Shown: positions 36,704 to 45,377 of the stretch, one piece after another
Layout of the letters: every line of letters starts with the position of its first letter
Position numbering within the stretch: position 1 is the first letter of the stretch
Assembly (NCBI RefSeq): GCF_947500045.1
Contig: NZ_CANMQQ010000002.1
Span: forward strand, 62,001-126,000
Source: an uncultured Ruegeria sp.
Lineage (GTDB): Bacteria; Pseudomonadota; Alphaproteobacteria; Rhodobacterales; Rhodobacteraceae
Direction: 5' to 3'
DNA: 64,000 nucleotides
Made by a program: the position numbers and the translations under genes
Notes under the pieces: model-generated
The model's database searches: none
What the model was told of the DNA's origin: nothing
Seen by the model: only the letters and a program-made list of their open reading frames with translations

Positions 36704-39372
36704 ACGTCCTGATTCTGGTCTGTCTGGGCTATGTGGTGCTGCTGTTCAGCGTGGCTTTTGCCGCTGATCGGGTTGCAGCGCGCGGAGGTGGCAAGTGGCT
36801 GCGGTCCCCGCTGATCTACACCCTGTCGCTGTCGATCTATTGCACCGCATGGACATTTTATGGCGCCGTCGGCAACGCCGCGCGCTCGGGGCTGGAATTC
36901 GTGACCATCTATCTTGGTCCGACCTTGGTGATGGTCAGTTGGTGGTGGGGGCTGCGCAAGCTGGTGCGCATCGGGCGCAGCCAGCGTGTCACTTCCATCG
37001 CTGACTTGATCTCGTCGCGCTATGGTAAGTCCAACACGCTGGCGGTCTGCGTGACCATTTTGGCGGTGCTGGGTGGCACGCCTTATATCGCGTTGCAATT
37101 GCAGTCGATCACACTGTCGTTTTCGATCTTTGCCGAGGCTGATCCAACCGGCCTATACCGTGAAGGGTCCAGTGTATTCTGGGTGGCTGCAGGTTTGGCC
37201 GTCTTCGCGATCCTTTTCGGCACCCGCAATCTGGACGCCAACGAACGCCACCACGGCGTTGTCACGGCTATCGCGTTGGAATCGGTGGTGAAGCTGTTCG
37301 CCCTGCTGGCTGTTGGCATCTTTGTCGTCTGGGGCGTTGCAGGCGGCTTGGGACCGATGCTGGATCAGATCGATGCCTCTGAGATCGGACAGTGGCATGT
37401 CGATGCGGGGCGCTGGACCACCTTCATCTTCCTTTCGGCAGCGGCTTTTGTCTGCCTACCGAGGATGTTTCAGGTCATGGTGGTCGAGAATGATGACGAA
37501 AGCCACCTGCGAACCGCTGCCTGGGCCTTCCCACTCTATCTTCTGCTCATGAGCCTTTTCGTGGTGCCCATTGCCGTGGTCGGACTGGACCTGCTGCCTG
37601 AAGGGTCAAATCCTGACCTGTTCGTGCTGACCGTACCGCTGTCGCAGGGCAATGATTGGCTGGCGATGCTGTCATTCATCGGTGGGTTCTCGTCGGCGAC
37701 GTCAATGGTGATTGTCACCGCGATGGCGCTGTCGACTATGGTGTCGAACCATCTGGTTATGCCGATCTGGCTGAACACGCAGGAAGGCACGGCATCAGTC
37801 TCGGGCGACGTGCGAACCATAGTACTGATGGCACGGCGCGTTTCGATCGCGGTGATCATGGCGCTGGGCTACTTCTACTACCGGCTGTCGGGCGGCGGGG
37901 CAGCGCTGGCCTCAATCGGCTTGGTGGCGTTTGCGGGCATTTCCCAGATTCTGCCCGCGCTGGTGGGTGGCCTATTCTGGCGCGGTGCCACGCGTACTGG
38001 CGCCTTGGTGGGGCTCAGCGTCGGTTTCTTCCTGTGGATCTACACGCTGTTATTGCCTGGTATGGAAGGCGGCATTATCCCCGCCTCGGTGATCGAACAC
38101 GGCCCCTTCGGTTGGGGGTGGCTGCGCCCGCAGGCCTTGTTCGGGATCGAGGGGATCGATCCGATGGTGCATACGGTCATGTGGTCGCTATCACTGAACA
38201 CGATCGCTTTCTGCGTCGCCTCGATGCTCAGCTTCCCAAGCCCGCTGGAACGCCTGCAGGGTGCGCAATTTGTCAATGTCTTCGACCATTCGGTTTCGGC
38301 GCGCGGCTGGACCGGTTCGGTGGCGCAAAGCGAAGACCTGATGATCATGACCCAACGTATTCTGGGCACCATACCCGCGCAGGAGTTCTTTCAGGCCGAA
38401 GCGGAGCGGCAGAATGGCCGACCCGGACGACTTCCCGAACCCACACCGCAGTTTCTGGAACGGCTGGAACGTGAACTCAGCGGCTCGGTTGGTGCCGCAA
38501 CGGCGCACGCAATGATTGGCCAGATCGTCGGTGGCGCGTCTGTCTCGGTCGAGGACTTGCTGGCCGTGGCCGACGAATCCGCTCAGATGCTGGAATATTC
38601 CAGCCAGCTCGAGGCGAAATCGGCTGAACTTAGTCGCACTGCGCGACAGCTACGGGAAGCGAATGCCAAGCTCACGCAGGTCTCGATGCAAAAAGACGCG
38701 TTTCTCAGCCAGGTCAGTCATGAATTGCGGACGCCCATGACCTCGATCCGTGCCTTTTCTGAAATCATGCGCGACACGGAAGGCCTAAGCGCCGAAGAGC
38801 AGACCCGCTATGCCGCGATTATTCACGATGAGGCGCTGCGGCTGACACGGTTGCTCGACGATCTGCTTGACTTGAGCGTTTTGGAAAGCGGGCAAGTCAG
38901 CCTGAACATGGGTGAGGCGACACTGAGCGACGTGTTGAACCGCGCTGTCTCAAGTGCGTTGGCGGGCAGTGATCGCAAGATTGGCGTTCGACGGGTGCGC
39001 GCCAGCGAACGCATCCCACTGCACACCGATCTGGACCGGTTGGGGCAGGTGTTCATCAACCTGATTTCGAATGCCCAGAAATACTGTGACGCAGTCGAGC
39101 CGGTGTTGACGATTTCCGCCCATGATGTTGGCGGGCAGGTGGTGATTGATTTCATCGACAATGGCGACGGCATCCCACCCGAGGCGCAGTCACTGGTGTT
39201 CGAGAAATTCGCCCGCGTCGGCCCGGACAAGGCGGGCGGTGCCGGGCTGGGACTGGCGATCTGCCGCGAGATCATGCAGCGCCTTGGCGGTGAGGTCACC
39301 TATCTGCCCGGTCAGGGCGGCGCGGCTTTCCGCGTCAGCCTGCCGCTGGCCTATCGTCAGGCCGCACAATAG
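36691..39372 (+). CDS. Sodium/solute symporter-histidine kinase fusion
   Basis: 893 residues. The first 510 or so form about 13 transmembrane helices of the SSS/SLC5 type (SLSIYCTAWTFYGAVGNAAR, GGFSSATSMVIVTAMALSTM). A coiled linker (about 625-665) and a HisKA domain follow, with the phosphorylated H677 in SQVSHELRTPMTSIR, then HATPase_c with the N box NLISNAQKY, G1 DNGDGIPPE and G2 GGAGLGLAI. CbrA of Pseudomonas has the same design. It is likely to sense or transport a small metabolite and phosphorylate the receiver encoded upstream. No PAS domain is evident. Confidence 0.9.
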   Translation: MATLNVLILVCLGYVVLLFSVAFAADRVAARGGGKWLRSPLIYTLSLSIYCTAWTFYGAVGNAARSGLEFVTIYLGPTLVMVSWWWGLRKLVRIGRSQRVTSIADLISSRYGKSNTLAVCVTILAVLGGTPYIALQLQSITLSFSIFAEADPTGLYREGSSVFWVAAGLAVFAILFGTRNLDANERHHGVVTAIALESVVKLFALLAVGIFVVWGVAGGLGPMLDQIDASEIGQWHVDAGRWTTFIFLSAAAFVCLPRMFQVMVVENDDESHLRTAAWAFPLYLLLMSLFVVPIAVVGLDLLPEGSNPDLFVLTVPLSQGNDWLAMLSFIGGFSSATSMVIVTAMALSTMVSNHLVMPIWLNTQEGTASVSGDVRTIVLMARRVSIAVIMALGYFYYRLSGGGAALASIGLVAFAGISQILPALVGGLFWRGATRTGALVGLSVGFFLWIYTLLLPGMEGGIIPASVIEHGPFGWGWLRPQALFGIEGIDPMVHTVMWSLSLNTIAFCVASMLSFPSPLERLQGAQFVNVFDHSVSARGWTGSVAQSEDLMIMTQRILGTIPAQEFFQAEAERQNGRPGRLPEPTPQFLERLERELSGSVGAATAHAMIGQIVGGASVSVEDLLAVADESAQMLEYSSQLEAKSAELSRTARQLREANAKLTQVSMQKDAFLSQVSHELRTPMTSIRAFSEIMRDTEGLSAEEQTRYAAIIHDEALRLTRLLDDLLDLSVLESGQVSLNMGEATLSDVLNRAVSSALAGSDRKIGVRRVRASERIPLHTDLDRLGQVFINLISNAQKYCDAVEPVLTISAHDVGGQVVIDFIDNGDGIPPEAQSLVFEKFARVGPDKAGGAGLGLAICREIMQRLGGEVTYLPGQGGAAFRVSLPLAYRQAAQ

Positions 39373-39449
39373 CGCCGTCATAAAGACATTCGTAACCCTC
39401 GCCGGGTTAGTCATTTGGTCAGAGCATCGACTAACGGCGGTATGGGGCT

Positions 39450-40544
39450 ATGACCACATCAGCACTGGCACGAAAGCTATCTGCAGGGCAAAGCGGTTCT
39501 GACGCCCCCCATTCTATCCTGCGTGCGCTGCGATTGGGATTGGCGCGCGCCGCTGGTGAAGGCTTGGGGCTGGCTCTGACGGTTATAGGTGCGAAACAGG
39601 CCATACGCGCGCAAGACGACATCGCGCGGCGATTACAGGACGGTTGGTTGTTGCTGCTTTTCGCCTCGGATCAGGGGGGTGTGGCGGCAGTTTGCCTCGA
39701 TCCGGGATGCGTGTCGGCCATCGTACAGCAGCAGACGATTGCGATGGTCACGGCCGACCCACCGCCCGAACGTCCTTTTACCGACACCGATGCGGCAATG
39801 GTTGCGCCGCTGGTTGAAGATATGCTGGGTCGGGCACGCGATCTGGTCGAGGCGCCGCCGGATCTGGCCAGCTTGTCAGGGTTCGAATTTGCCACACGGG
39901 CCGAGGATCGGCGCAGCCTGATCCTTGCACTGGTGGATGAGGCATATCGGATGTTCGATCTGAAGGTTGAACTGGCAGGTGGTGCGCGTCAGGCAGAGGT
40001 GTTGGTGCTGTTGCCGGATCGCCCTCATTCGTTCGATGAGTGCGCGGATGACCCGGCGCAACCGGGGCTGAGTCTGGATCAGGCGTCGGGCGTGATGCGA
40101 GTAGAACTGAACACTGTGATCAGCCGTATGACCGTGCCGCTCACCGCCCTGTCAAACCTGTCGGTCGGGGATGTCCTGCCGCTGCAAGGCGCGCGGGTGG
40201 ACCGCGTCGAGGTTCTGTCAATCGACCGCACCCGCGCGACGATCGGTCGATTGGGGCAATGCGGCGGAATGCGTGCGGTTCGAATTAATGAAAATCATAC
40301 GGCACCCATGCTCCCATCCGAAGACCCAGAGGCATTTCTGGTCAGTCAGACCAGTTCGCCCCCTGCATCGGAAGATGATCAAACACCCTCAGCGTTTGAC
40401 GATGACATCATAAACGAAGATACGCCGCTGAATGTTGGCTCAACCTATCCTGACGATCTGATGGCGATCGGTTCAGAACACGTGGTTGCGGAAATTTCGC
40501 AGCTTGCCGGTCTACCTGCACCCGAGGGCAACGGCGCGGAGTAG
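39450..40544 (+). CDS. FliM/FliN-like (SpoA domain) flagellar switch-type protein
   Basis: 364 residues. The middle part (about 20-200) resembles the CheC-like domain of FliM (RPFTDTDAAMVAPLVEDML). A SpoA domain lies at about 212-280 (MRVELNTVISRMTVPLTALS, LSVGDVLPLQGARVDRVEVL, GRLGQCGGMRAVRI). A long acidic, disordered tail follows (about 285-364). No flagellar genes are nearby. In the motor such proteins form the C-ring that binds CheY-P. The N-terminal CheY-binding motif of FliM is not evident. Confidence 0.75.
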   Translation: MTTSALARKLSAGQSGSDAPHSILRALRLGLARAAGEGLGLALTVIGAKQAIRAQDDIARRLQDGWLLLLFASDQGGVAAVCLDPGCVSAIVQQQTIAMVTADPPPERPFTDTDAAMVAPLVEDMLGRARDLVEAPPDLASLSGFEFATRAEDRRSLILALVDEAYRMFDLKVELAGGARQAEVLVLLPDRPHSFDECADDPAQPGLSLDQASGVMRVELNTVISRMTVPLTALSNLSVGDVLPLQGARVDRVEVLSIDRTRATIGRLGQCGGMRAVRINENHTAPMLPSEDPEAFLVSQTSSPPASEDDQTPSAFDDDIINEDTPLNVGSTYPDDLMAIGSEHVVAEISQLAGLPAPEGNGAE

Positions 40545-40549
40545 GGGCG

Positions 40550-40978
40550 TCAGCCCCGTCCCCGGATCTGTTCAAGCGCTGGGCGCAACCCGTCAAGCTC
40601 ATAGCCCGCCTTGCCAGTCGCATCGAGGATTTCGTCCGTGCTCAGCTGGTCGCATTGCCCCAGTGCCCAGACCACCGAACACCGTGTGCCAGACGCGCAA
40701 TACGCCAGAACCGGGCCACTACAGCTTTCGGCCAAATCCTTTTGCAGCGCCACATTCTCGGGCGTCATAGTCTGGTGCGTGAGTTCCAGTACCTCATATT
40801 CCATCCCGGCATCGCGCACGGCCTGTCCGATGGCATCAGACTGCTGATCCGGTGGGACTTCGGTGTTTGGGCGGTTGCAGATCACCTTGACGAAGCCTGC
40901 CTCGGCGATGGCAGGCACGTCCTCAACCGTGATCTGGGGCGAAACGGCATAGCGGGGGGTAATAGGTCGAATCTCCAT
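40550..40978 (-). CDS. DUF442/TIGR01244 phosphatase-like sulfur protein
   Basis: 142 residues with the active-site loop C94-ASGT-R99 (YCASGTRCSV), the cysteine-phosphatase fold used by the DUF442 domain fused to persulfide dioxygenase in Blh proteins. Here the domain is a separate protein, last in an operon with the dioxygenase-like and YeeE/YedE genes (9 bp after the previous stop). A role in sulfur transfer from persulfide is the usual proposal. Confidence 0.85.
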   Translation of the reverse strand: MEIRPITPRYAVSPQITVEDVPAIAEAGFVKVICNRPNTEVPPDQQSDAIGQAVRDAGMEYEVLELTHQTMTPENVALQKDLAESCSGPVLAYCASGTRCSVVWALGQCDQLSTDEILDATGKAGYELDGLRPALEQIRGRG

Positions 40979-40987
40979 GGCAATTGC

Positions 40988-41419
40988 TTAGGCCGCGCTG
41001 GCCATCCTGTCCAGTTGCGCCCCCAGCTTTGGGGCCGCAAACATGCCGACAATCATCGCAACTATGAACACAATTCCGCCAGCGCCACCAAAGCTCAGCG
41101 ATGCCATCGCTGGTCCGGGGCACAAACCGGCCAGTCCCCAGCCGACCCCAAACAGAACCGATCCGACAATCAGCCGCCGGTCCAGTTCGACGCGGGGCGG
41201 TGCTGGAAAGCGGCCTCCGACCAGCGGCGTGCGGTTCCGGGTCAGCTGCCAGGCCACCAGCATGGGCAGGATTGCCCCGCCCATGACAAAGGCGAGCGTC
41301 GGGTCCCAATTGCCAAACACATCCAGCCATCCCTGCACCTTGGTGGTGTCAGTCATGCCCGAGATCAAAAGCCCGATACCGAACAGTGACCCGGCGAGAA
41401 AGGCATATACGAGACGCAT
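40988..41419 (-). CDS. YeeE/YedE family membrane protein, second half (PmpB-like)
   Basis: 143 residues from ATG 41417-41419, which overlaps the stop of the preceding gene by one base (TGATG); the frame is open further upstream but that part lies inside the neighbour. About four hydrophobic helices; LIVGSVLFGVGWGLAGLCPGPA is the sulfur-transport motif with a conserved cysteine. YeeE/YedE proteins import thiosulfate or similar sulfur species, and split pairs such as PmpA/PmpB occur in BigR operons. Confidence 0.88.
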   Translation of the reverse strand: MRLVYAFLAGSLFGIGLLISGMTDTTKVQGWLDVFGNWDPTLAFVMGGAILPMLVAWQLTRNRTPLVGGRFPAPPRVELDRRLIVGSVLFGVGWGLAGLCPGPAMASLSFGGAGGIVFIVAMIVGMFAAPKLGAQLDRMASAA

Positions 41420-41847
41420 CAGATCACCCCCAAAACATGCCGAAACAGGACTACCGTCAGTCCACCTGCAAGGATGTAAAACACCGTGGCGACGATCCCT
41501 CGCAGCGAGAACCGGGAAATTCCGCAAACGCCATGGCCTGAAGTGCAACCATTGGCGATCCGCGTGCCTGCCCCAACCAGCAATCCGGCAAGGATCACGA
41601 TTGCCAGATCCGGGGTCAGATGTGTCTGCGCCTGAGGCGCGATCAGTGGGCGTAACAGGAACGGCATCCCGATCACCCCAGCGACAAAGGCCAGACGTTC
41701 TGCCGTAGCGCTGCGGTCGCTACGCTCAACCAGCCCGCCCAGAATGCCGCTGGCCCCCATGATCCGGCCATTGCACAACAGAAATACCGCAGCGCCAAGA
41801 CCAATGAACAGGCCTCCGGTCAGTCCCCAGATCCATTCGGTATTCAT
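41419..41847 (-). CDS. YeeE/YedE family membrane protein, first half (PmpA-like)
   Basis: 142 residues, four or five helices. It carries [20 protein letters not shown] with the conserved cysteines and glycines of the YeeE channel, and begins [20 protein letters not shown]. It is 25 bp after the metallo-beta-lactamase gene and overlaps the second half. Together the two halves would make one transporter unit. Confidence 0.88.
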   Translation of the reverse strand: MNTEWIWGLTGGLFIGLGAAVFLLCNGRIMGASGILGGLVERSDRSATAERLAFVAGVIGMPFLLRPLIAPQAQTHLTPDLAIVILAGLLVGAGTRIANGCTSGHGVCGISRFSLRGIVATVFYILAGGLTVVLFRHVLGVI

Positions 41848-41872
41848 GTACGATTCCTCTCCCGATCCTGCT

Positions 41873-42736
41873 TCACAGCTTGTTGACAGGAATTTTCATG
41901 AAAACATCGCCTTGTTCATCCGCAGGGGGCATCTGACCGGCCCGCATATTGACCTGCAGCGACGGAAGAATCAGGCGGGGCATTGCCAAAGTTGCATCGC
42001 GGGCATCCCGCATCTCGACAAACTCTTCGATGCTGCGGCCCTGACCGATATGAACATTCAGCGCTTTCTGTTCTCCCACCGTGGTTTCCCACGCATATTC
42101 GTCCCGACCGGGTGCCTTATAATCATGTCCCACGAAAATCCGCGTTTCATCGGGTAAAGACAAAATCCGTTGGATCGAGGCAAATAGATCCTCCGAAGAT
42201 CCGCCCGGAAAATCGCAACGCGCGGTGCCGAAATCCGGCATGAACAGCGTGTCGCCTACAAAGGCCGCATCGCCGATCACGTATGTCATGCAGGCAGGGG
42301 TGTGGCCGGGCGTATGCAGGACGTCGCCGCGCATCTGACCGATGTGAAAACTGCTGCCTTCGGTGAACAGGGCATCGAATTGGCTGCCATCGCGCTGGAA
42401 TTCAGTACCTTCGTTGAAAACCTTGCCGAATGTGTCCTGAACGACCACGATATTTTCACCGATCCCGATTTTTCCGCCCAGCTTTTCCTGCAGATAAGGA
42501 GCTGCCGACAGATGGTCGGCATGGACATGGCTTTCCAGTATCCATTCTACCTTGAGCGCTTTTTCCGTCACGTACTCCACGATCTGATCCGCCGAACCGG
42601 TATCGGTACGTCCCGAGGCGTGATCGAAATCCAGAACACTGTCGATAATGGCGCAGGACCGGCCCTCGGGTTCCTGCACAACGTACGAGACGGTGAACGT
42701 CTGGGTGTCGAAAAAGGCTTTCACAATGGGCGTCAT
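41873..42736 (-). CDS. Metallo-beta-lactamase persulfide dioxygenase-like protein (Blh/ETHE1 type)
   Basis: 287 residues from ATG 42734-42736, preceded by GGAGA seven bases upstream; the frame opens nine codons earlier without a ribosome site. Metal site H70-x-H72-x-D74-H75 (LESHVHADHLSAAP), then HTPGHTPACM, GDTLFMPDFGTARCDFPGG and VGHDY. ETHE1/Blh enzymes oxidise glutathione persulfide to sulfite using one iron. It is first in the operon with the YeeE/YedE pair and DUF442. Confidence 0.9.
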   Translation of the reverse strand: MTPIVKAFFDTQTFTVSYVVQEPEGRSCAIIDSVLDFDHASGRTDTGSADQIVEYVTEKALKVEWILESHVHADHLSAAPYLQEKLGGKIGIGENIVVVQDTFGKVFNEGTEFQRDGSQFDALFTEGSSFHIGQMRGDVLHTPGHTPACMTYVIGDAAFVGDTLFMPDFGTARCDFPGGSSEDLFASIQRILSLPDETRIFVGHDYKAPGRDEYAWETTVGEQKALNVHIGQGRSIEEFVEMRDARDATLAMPRLILPSLQVNMRAGQMPPADEQGDVFMKIPVNKL

Positions 42737-42756
42737 GGGATTCTCCGTTCGGCTTT

Positions 42757-42785
42757 CATTCATATAGCGATAGCGGAATATGTTA
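42757..42785 (-). promoter_or_regulatory. Inverted-repeat region upstream of the persulfide operon
   Basis: ATTC (42758-42761) and GAAT (42776-42779) face each other across 14 bp, containing AGCGATAGCG. The sequence is AT-rich and overlaps where the promoter should be. ArsR proteins of the BigR/SqrR type bind AT-rich inverted repeats. I cannot confirm the exact site. Confidence 0.3.
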
Positions 42786-42980
42786 AAAGTACCAAATCAC
42801 GATTTGATGTCTATCAAAGCAATTGGCTCAGTTTGCGCGTATGCATTGGGCGACCTGTCTCACATTGTCAGATTTTTTGCCCGCACAGGCAAGATTCCGC
42901 GATGTTTTAGTCAGGTCTCATGCTGGTCTTAATATTGTTACCTATATCAGGCAGACTGGCACTGTGTGGGAGGATGCAAA

Positions 42981-43196
42981 ATGACTGCTCAGGATCTATT
43001 TACCGAAGTGGAACGGCTTGAACAAAAGCTGCATGACGCAAGTCCGGAAACCCGTCTGGCGCTGCAGCCGAGTGTCAGCATTGTGCTGAACAAAATGCGC
43101 GCGCAGCGTGTTCAGATCCCCTCGCGGTTGCGGCGTCTGGACGCCGCATTGTGCGAAGAGGCGCTGGAAGCGCGGTTCGACAACATTCCGGTTTGA
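42981..43196 (+). CDS. Conserved short hypothetical protein
   Basis: 71 residues from ATG 42981, with GGGAGG nine bases upstream. Mostly helical and charged (LFTEVERLEQKLHDASPETR, IPSRLRRLDAALCEEALEAR). No signal peptide or membrane segment. I do not recognise a named family. It is downstream of the divergent promoter of the persulfide operon and stands alone. Confidence 0.65.
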   Translation: MTAQDLFTEVERLEQKLHDASPETRLALQPSVSIVLNKMRAQRVQIPSRLRRLDAALCEEALEARFDNIPV

Positions 43197-43205
43197 TTTG
43201 TTTGG

Positions 43206-43424
43206 TTATCCGAACGAAATCCCGACGATAACCATCATCAGGCCCAGAACCGACAGAAAAAGCGATGCGAGGTTCCAGGGCAGAACTCCCTGAACCGCAG
43301 CGCGCAGTTCGTCGTCCGTCAGGTTCGCTTTGCGCGCTTTCATCACGCGCAGGATGCACCAGACAAGGCCGATCAGTCCAGCCATAGACAGGGCGGCTCC
43401 GCCCCAGACGATAATGTCGAACAT
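43206..43424 (-). CDS. Small membrane protein
   Basis: 72 residues from ATG 43422-43424; a TTG three codons upstream is possible. Two hydrophobic segments (about 5-26, IIVWGGAALSMAGLIGLVWC, and about 49-70) flank a charged loop RVMKARKANLTDDELRAAV. Convergent with the 42981 gene, 9 bp apart. Function unknown; conserved small proteins with this layout occur in Rhodobacterales (recollection, not checked). Confidence 0.65.
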   Translation of the reverse strand: MFDIIVWGGAALSMAGLIGLVWCILRVMKARKANLTDDELRAAVQGVLPWNLASLFLSVLGLMMVIVGISFG

Positions 43425-43570
43425 GGTTGTCAACGCTCACCCTTTGAACCCGTGAACGCGCTTAACGGATCAGCGCTTGGCAGACAAGCCTGCCGGGTCG
43501 AATGCCTGCTTGCGGTCGGGCTGGTGGCGATGTATCCGGCTTCTATTTTCAGACCTTGGGAGAGACGTAG

Positions 43571-43837
43571 ATGGAAGACATCACCGAAGATCAGGCCGCA
43601 GCCAATTACCGAGTAACCGCAGGCGAGCTGCGCCAGTTCGTCGAACGGTTCGAACGTCTTGAAGCTGAAAAGAAGGACATCGCCGACCAGCAGAAAGAGG
43701 TCATGGCCGAGGCCAAGGCCCGCGGCTACGATACCAAGGTCATGCGCAAGGTCGTTGCTCTGCGCAAACGCGACAAGGACGATATCGCCGAAGAAGAGGC
43801 GGTGTTGGAAATGTATAAAGAAGCGCTGGGTATGTAG
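43571..43837 (+). CDS. GapR family DNA-binding protein (DUF2312)
   Basis: 88 residues. The alpha-helical sequence AGELRQFVERFERLEAEKKD, then EAKARGYDTKVMRKVVALRK ending EEEAVLEMYKEALG is the DUF2312 pattern. In Caulobacter GapR is a nucleoid-associated protein that binds overtwisted AT-rich DNA and stimulates topoisomerases. GGGAGAG lies upstream of the ATG. It is a single gene. Confidence 0.92.
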   Translation: MEDITEDQAAANYRVTAGELRQFVERFERLEAEKKDIADQQKEVMAEAKARGYDTKVMRKVVALRKRDKDDIAEEEAVLEMYKEALGM

Positions 43838-43847
43838 CGCAGGCCAT

Positions 43848-44723
43848 TCATGGTTTCAGAAAACGGATATCTGGCATGATCTGAAGCCGTGCCAGATCCT
43901 GTTCATAAAGCTCGGTGAAGGCCGCAACGATTTCCTCGTTCCAACCGGGCAACTCTACTTCTTCCTCGATCGCTTCTGTCAGCGCATGCTGCTGAAAGAG
44001 CTGTGAAAGCCGTCCCCTGAGGATGGGATCATTCGGCGCGCGTTGCTGTTCTATTAACCCATGAAGCTCTTGCTTGCCCAAATCCGAAACGAGCGAGGAC
44101 AGGAGCGTGTATTCCTGGTCAAGCGGCACGTCCTCGGGCAATCCGACAAGCGCACGGGCAATGTCTCCAAGGATCAGCGGCGAATCCTCGTTGCTCCACA
44201 ACGTGATTCTGACATCTGGCGCAAGATCGCGAATATCCTCGATCATAGAGAACCAACTCAGGCAGCTCAGATCGGTTGTGGCAATGATATGCTCGCGTTC
44301 CGGCGCCGATAACAGCATCAGCACTTTGGGGATAAAGCTGCCCGGATTGCGCAGCCCGACAAACAATTCCACCGGCGATTCGCTGAACAGATGATCCAGA
44401 TAGGCCATCCTCTGCCCTGCGTTTGCATAGAACTGCCCATCCATGATGATTGAGGCCCGCTCGCCAAGATACAGCGCACTCGACAGGATCGCCCGATCGA
44501 CTTGCTGCTCCTGAGGCATTAATTTCTGAAACCTCGCCAGGGTTTCCTGGTGCGAAGGGCGATCGGCCGATGGCTTCAATGCCGGCCGGAAAATCTTTCT
44601 GAACGGGCGAAGCCCCCAGAATGCAGCATGGTTTTCTGCCACCATCGCCGAATTTGCCTGCAGCAGGTCGAGCAACCGATCGTGGTCGGTAAAGTGCGCT
44701 CCGGCTTGGATAACCATCTGCAT
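43848..44723 (-). CDS. Hypothetical protein of Rhodobacterales type
   Basis: 291 residues from ATG 44721-44723 (the frame opens 22 codons earlier; the 44723 start fits better with the body beginning VIQAGAHFTDHDRLL). Features seen: HFTDHDRLLDLL at the N-terminus, ILSSALYLGERASIIMDGQF, VELFVGLRNPGSFIPKVLML and many acidic helices later. The N-terminal half has the look of a sulfotransferase-like or P-loop-derived fold, but no nucleotide motif is present. I assign no function. Convergent with gapR, 10 bp apart. Confidence 0.55.
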   Translation of the reverse strand: MQMVIQAGAHFTDHDRLLDLLQANSAMVAENHAAFWGLRPFRKIFRPALKPSADRPSHQETLARFQKLMPQEQQVDRAILSSALYLGERASIIMDGQFYANAGQRMAYLDHLFSESPVELFVGLRNPGSFIPKVLMLLSAPEREHIIATTDLSCLSWFSMIEDIRDLAPDVRITLWSNEDSPLILGDIARALVGLPEDVPLDQEYTLLSSLVSDLGKQELHGLIEQQRAPNDPILRGRLSQLFQQHALTEAIEEEVELPGWNEEIVAAFTELYEQDLARLQIMPDIRFLKP

Positions 44724-44902
44724 ATCAGAAATGTCCTTACCTCGGGCGGGATCGCCGCTTGGGTTACAACCTGTTCCCGGCGCAGTCAAACTCGGATAAG
44801 GCCCGCTCTTTTTGTTATCTTAAGGCAAACCATCACAAAGTTAAGGTGACGCGAATTTTCGGGCTTGCAGTCCCTGTTCTGAGATATTAATCGACACCCA
44901 GT

Positions 44903-44978
44903 GCCCCTATAGCTCAGCTGGTAGAGCAACTGATTTGTAATCAGTAGGTCCGCGGTTCGAGTCCGTGTGGGGGCACCA
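44903..44978 (+). tRNA. tRNA-Thr (UGU anticodon)
   Basis: 76 nt including encoded CCA (44976-44978). Acceptor stem GCCCCTA/TGGGGGC with one G-T pair, D-loop AGCTCAGCTGGTAGAGC, anticodon stem-loop CTGATTTGTAATCAG with anticodon TGT, T-arm CGCGGTTCGAGTCCGTG, discriminator A. It is transcribed rightward and abuts the AT-richer patch. Confidence 0.96.
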
Positions 44979-45377
44979 TTGAATCACCCACTTATATGAA
45001 TTTACATACTTATCAATTAACTGAGAGGCGATATTTCTAATATACGTTGATAATCGGGTGATGTTTGGAATCAATGCGTTATGCCTACTTTCGCTAGTCA
45101 GCAGCCCGCGCAGCTTGCATAAGCTTTGGAAGGGTTTGATATTTTGGGGGAAAATCGATCAACCCTCTGTTTAGTAACTTCTTGCCTGGATTTAAGTAGT
45201 GAGGGCTTAGCCTTGTTCATAAATCGCGGGCTACAAATTTTCTTCACGTTCTCAGGACAGGGTGCGGGCTATGGTGTGAAAAGAGAAGCTCAATCTAGCA
45301 GGCCGTCGGCGCCGCTCCTTTACAACCTATGTGAAAGTGGATACTGAATCGCCGATTTATAACACGAAAGTGCCGCG
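44979..45377. other. AT-rich intergenic region after tRNA-Thr
   Basis: 399 bp, clearly more AT-rich than the surroundings near the tRNA. One frame of 73 codons (45126-45347) shows no family features and I do not call it. It separates the tRNA from the ParB-like/methyltransferase gene. No direct repeat of the tRNA 3' end is convincing. Confidence 0.5.

Noticed and set aside
21909..45014. Shared 14-mer TTTACATACTTATC near nrdJ and after tRNA-Thr
   Set aside because: Several shared 14-mers are expected by chance in 64 kb on both strands; there is no second matching element and one copy is within coding sequence.
45126..45347. 73-codon frame in the AT-rich patch
   Set aside because: Cysteine- and Leu-rich with no family features or ribosome site; could be a chance frame.
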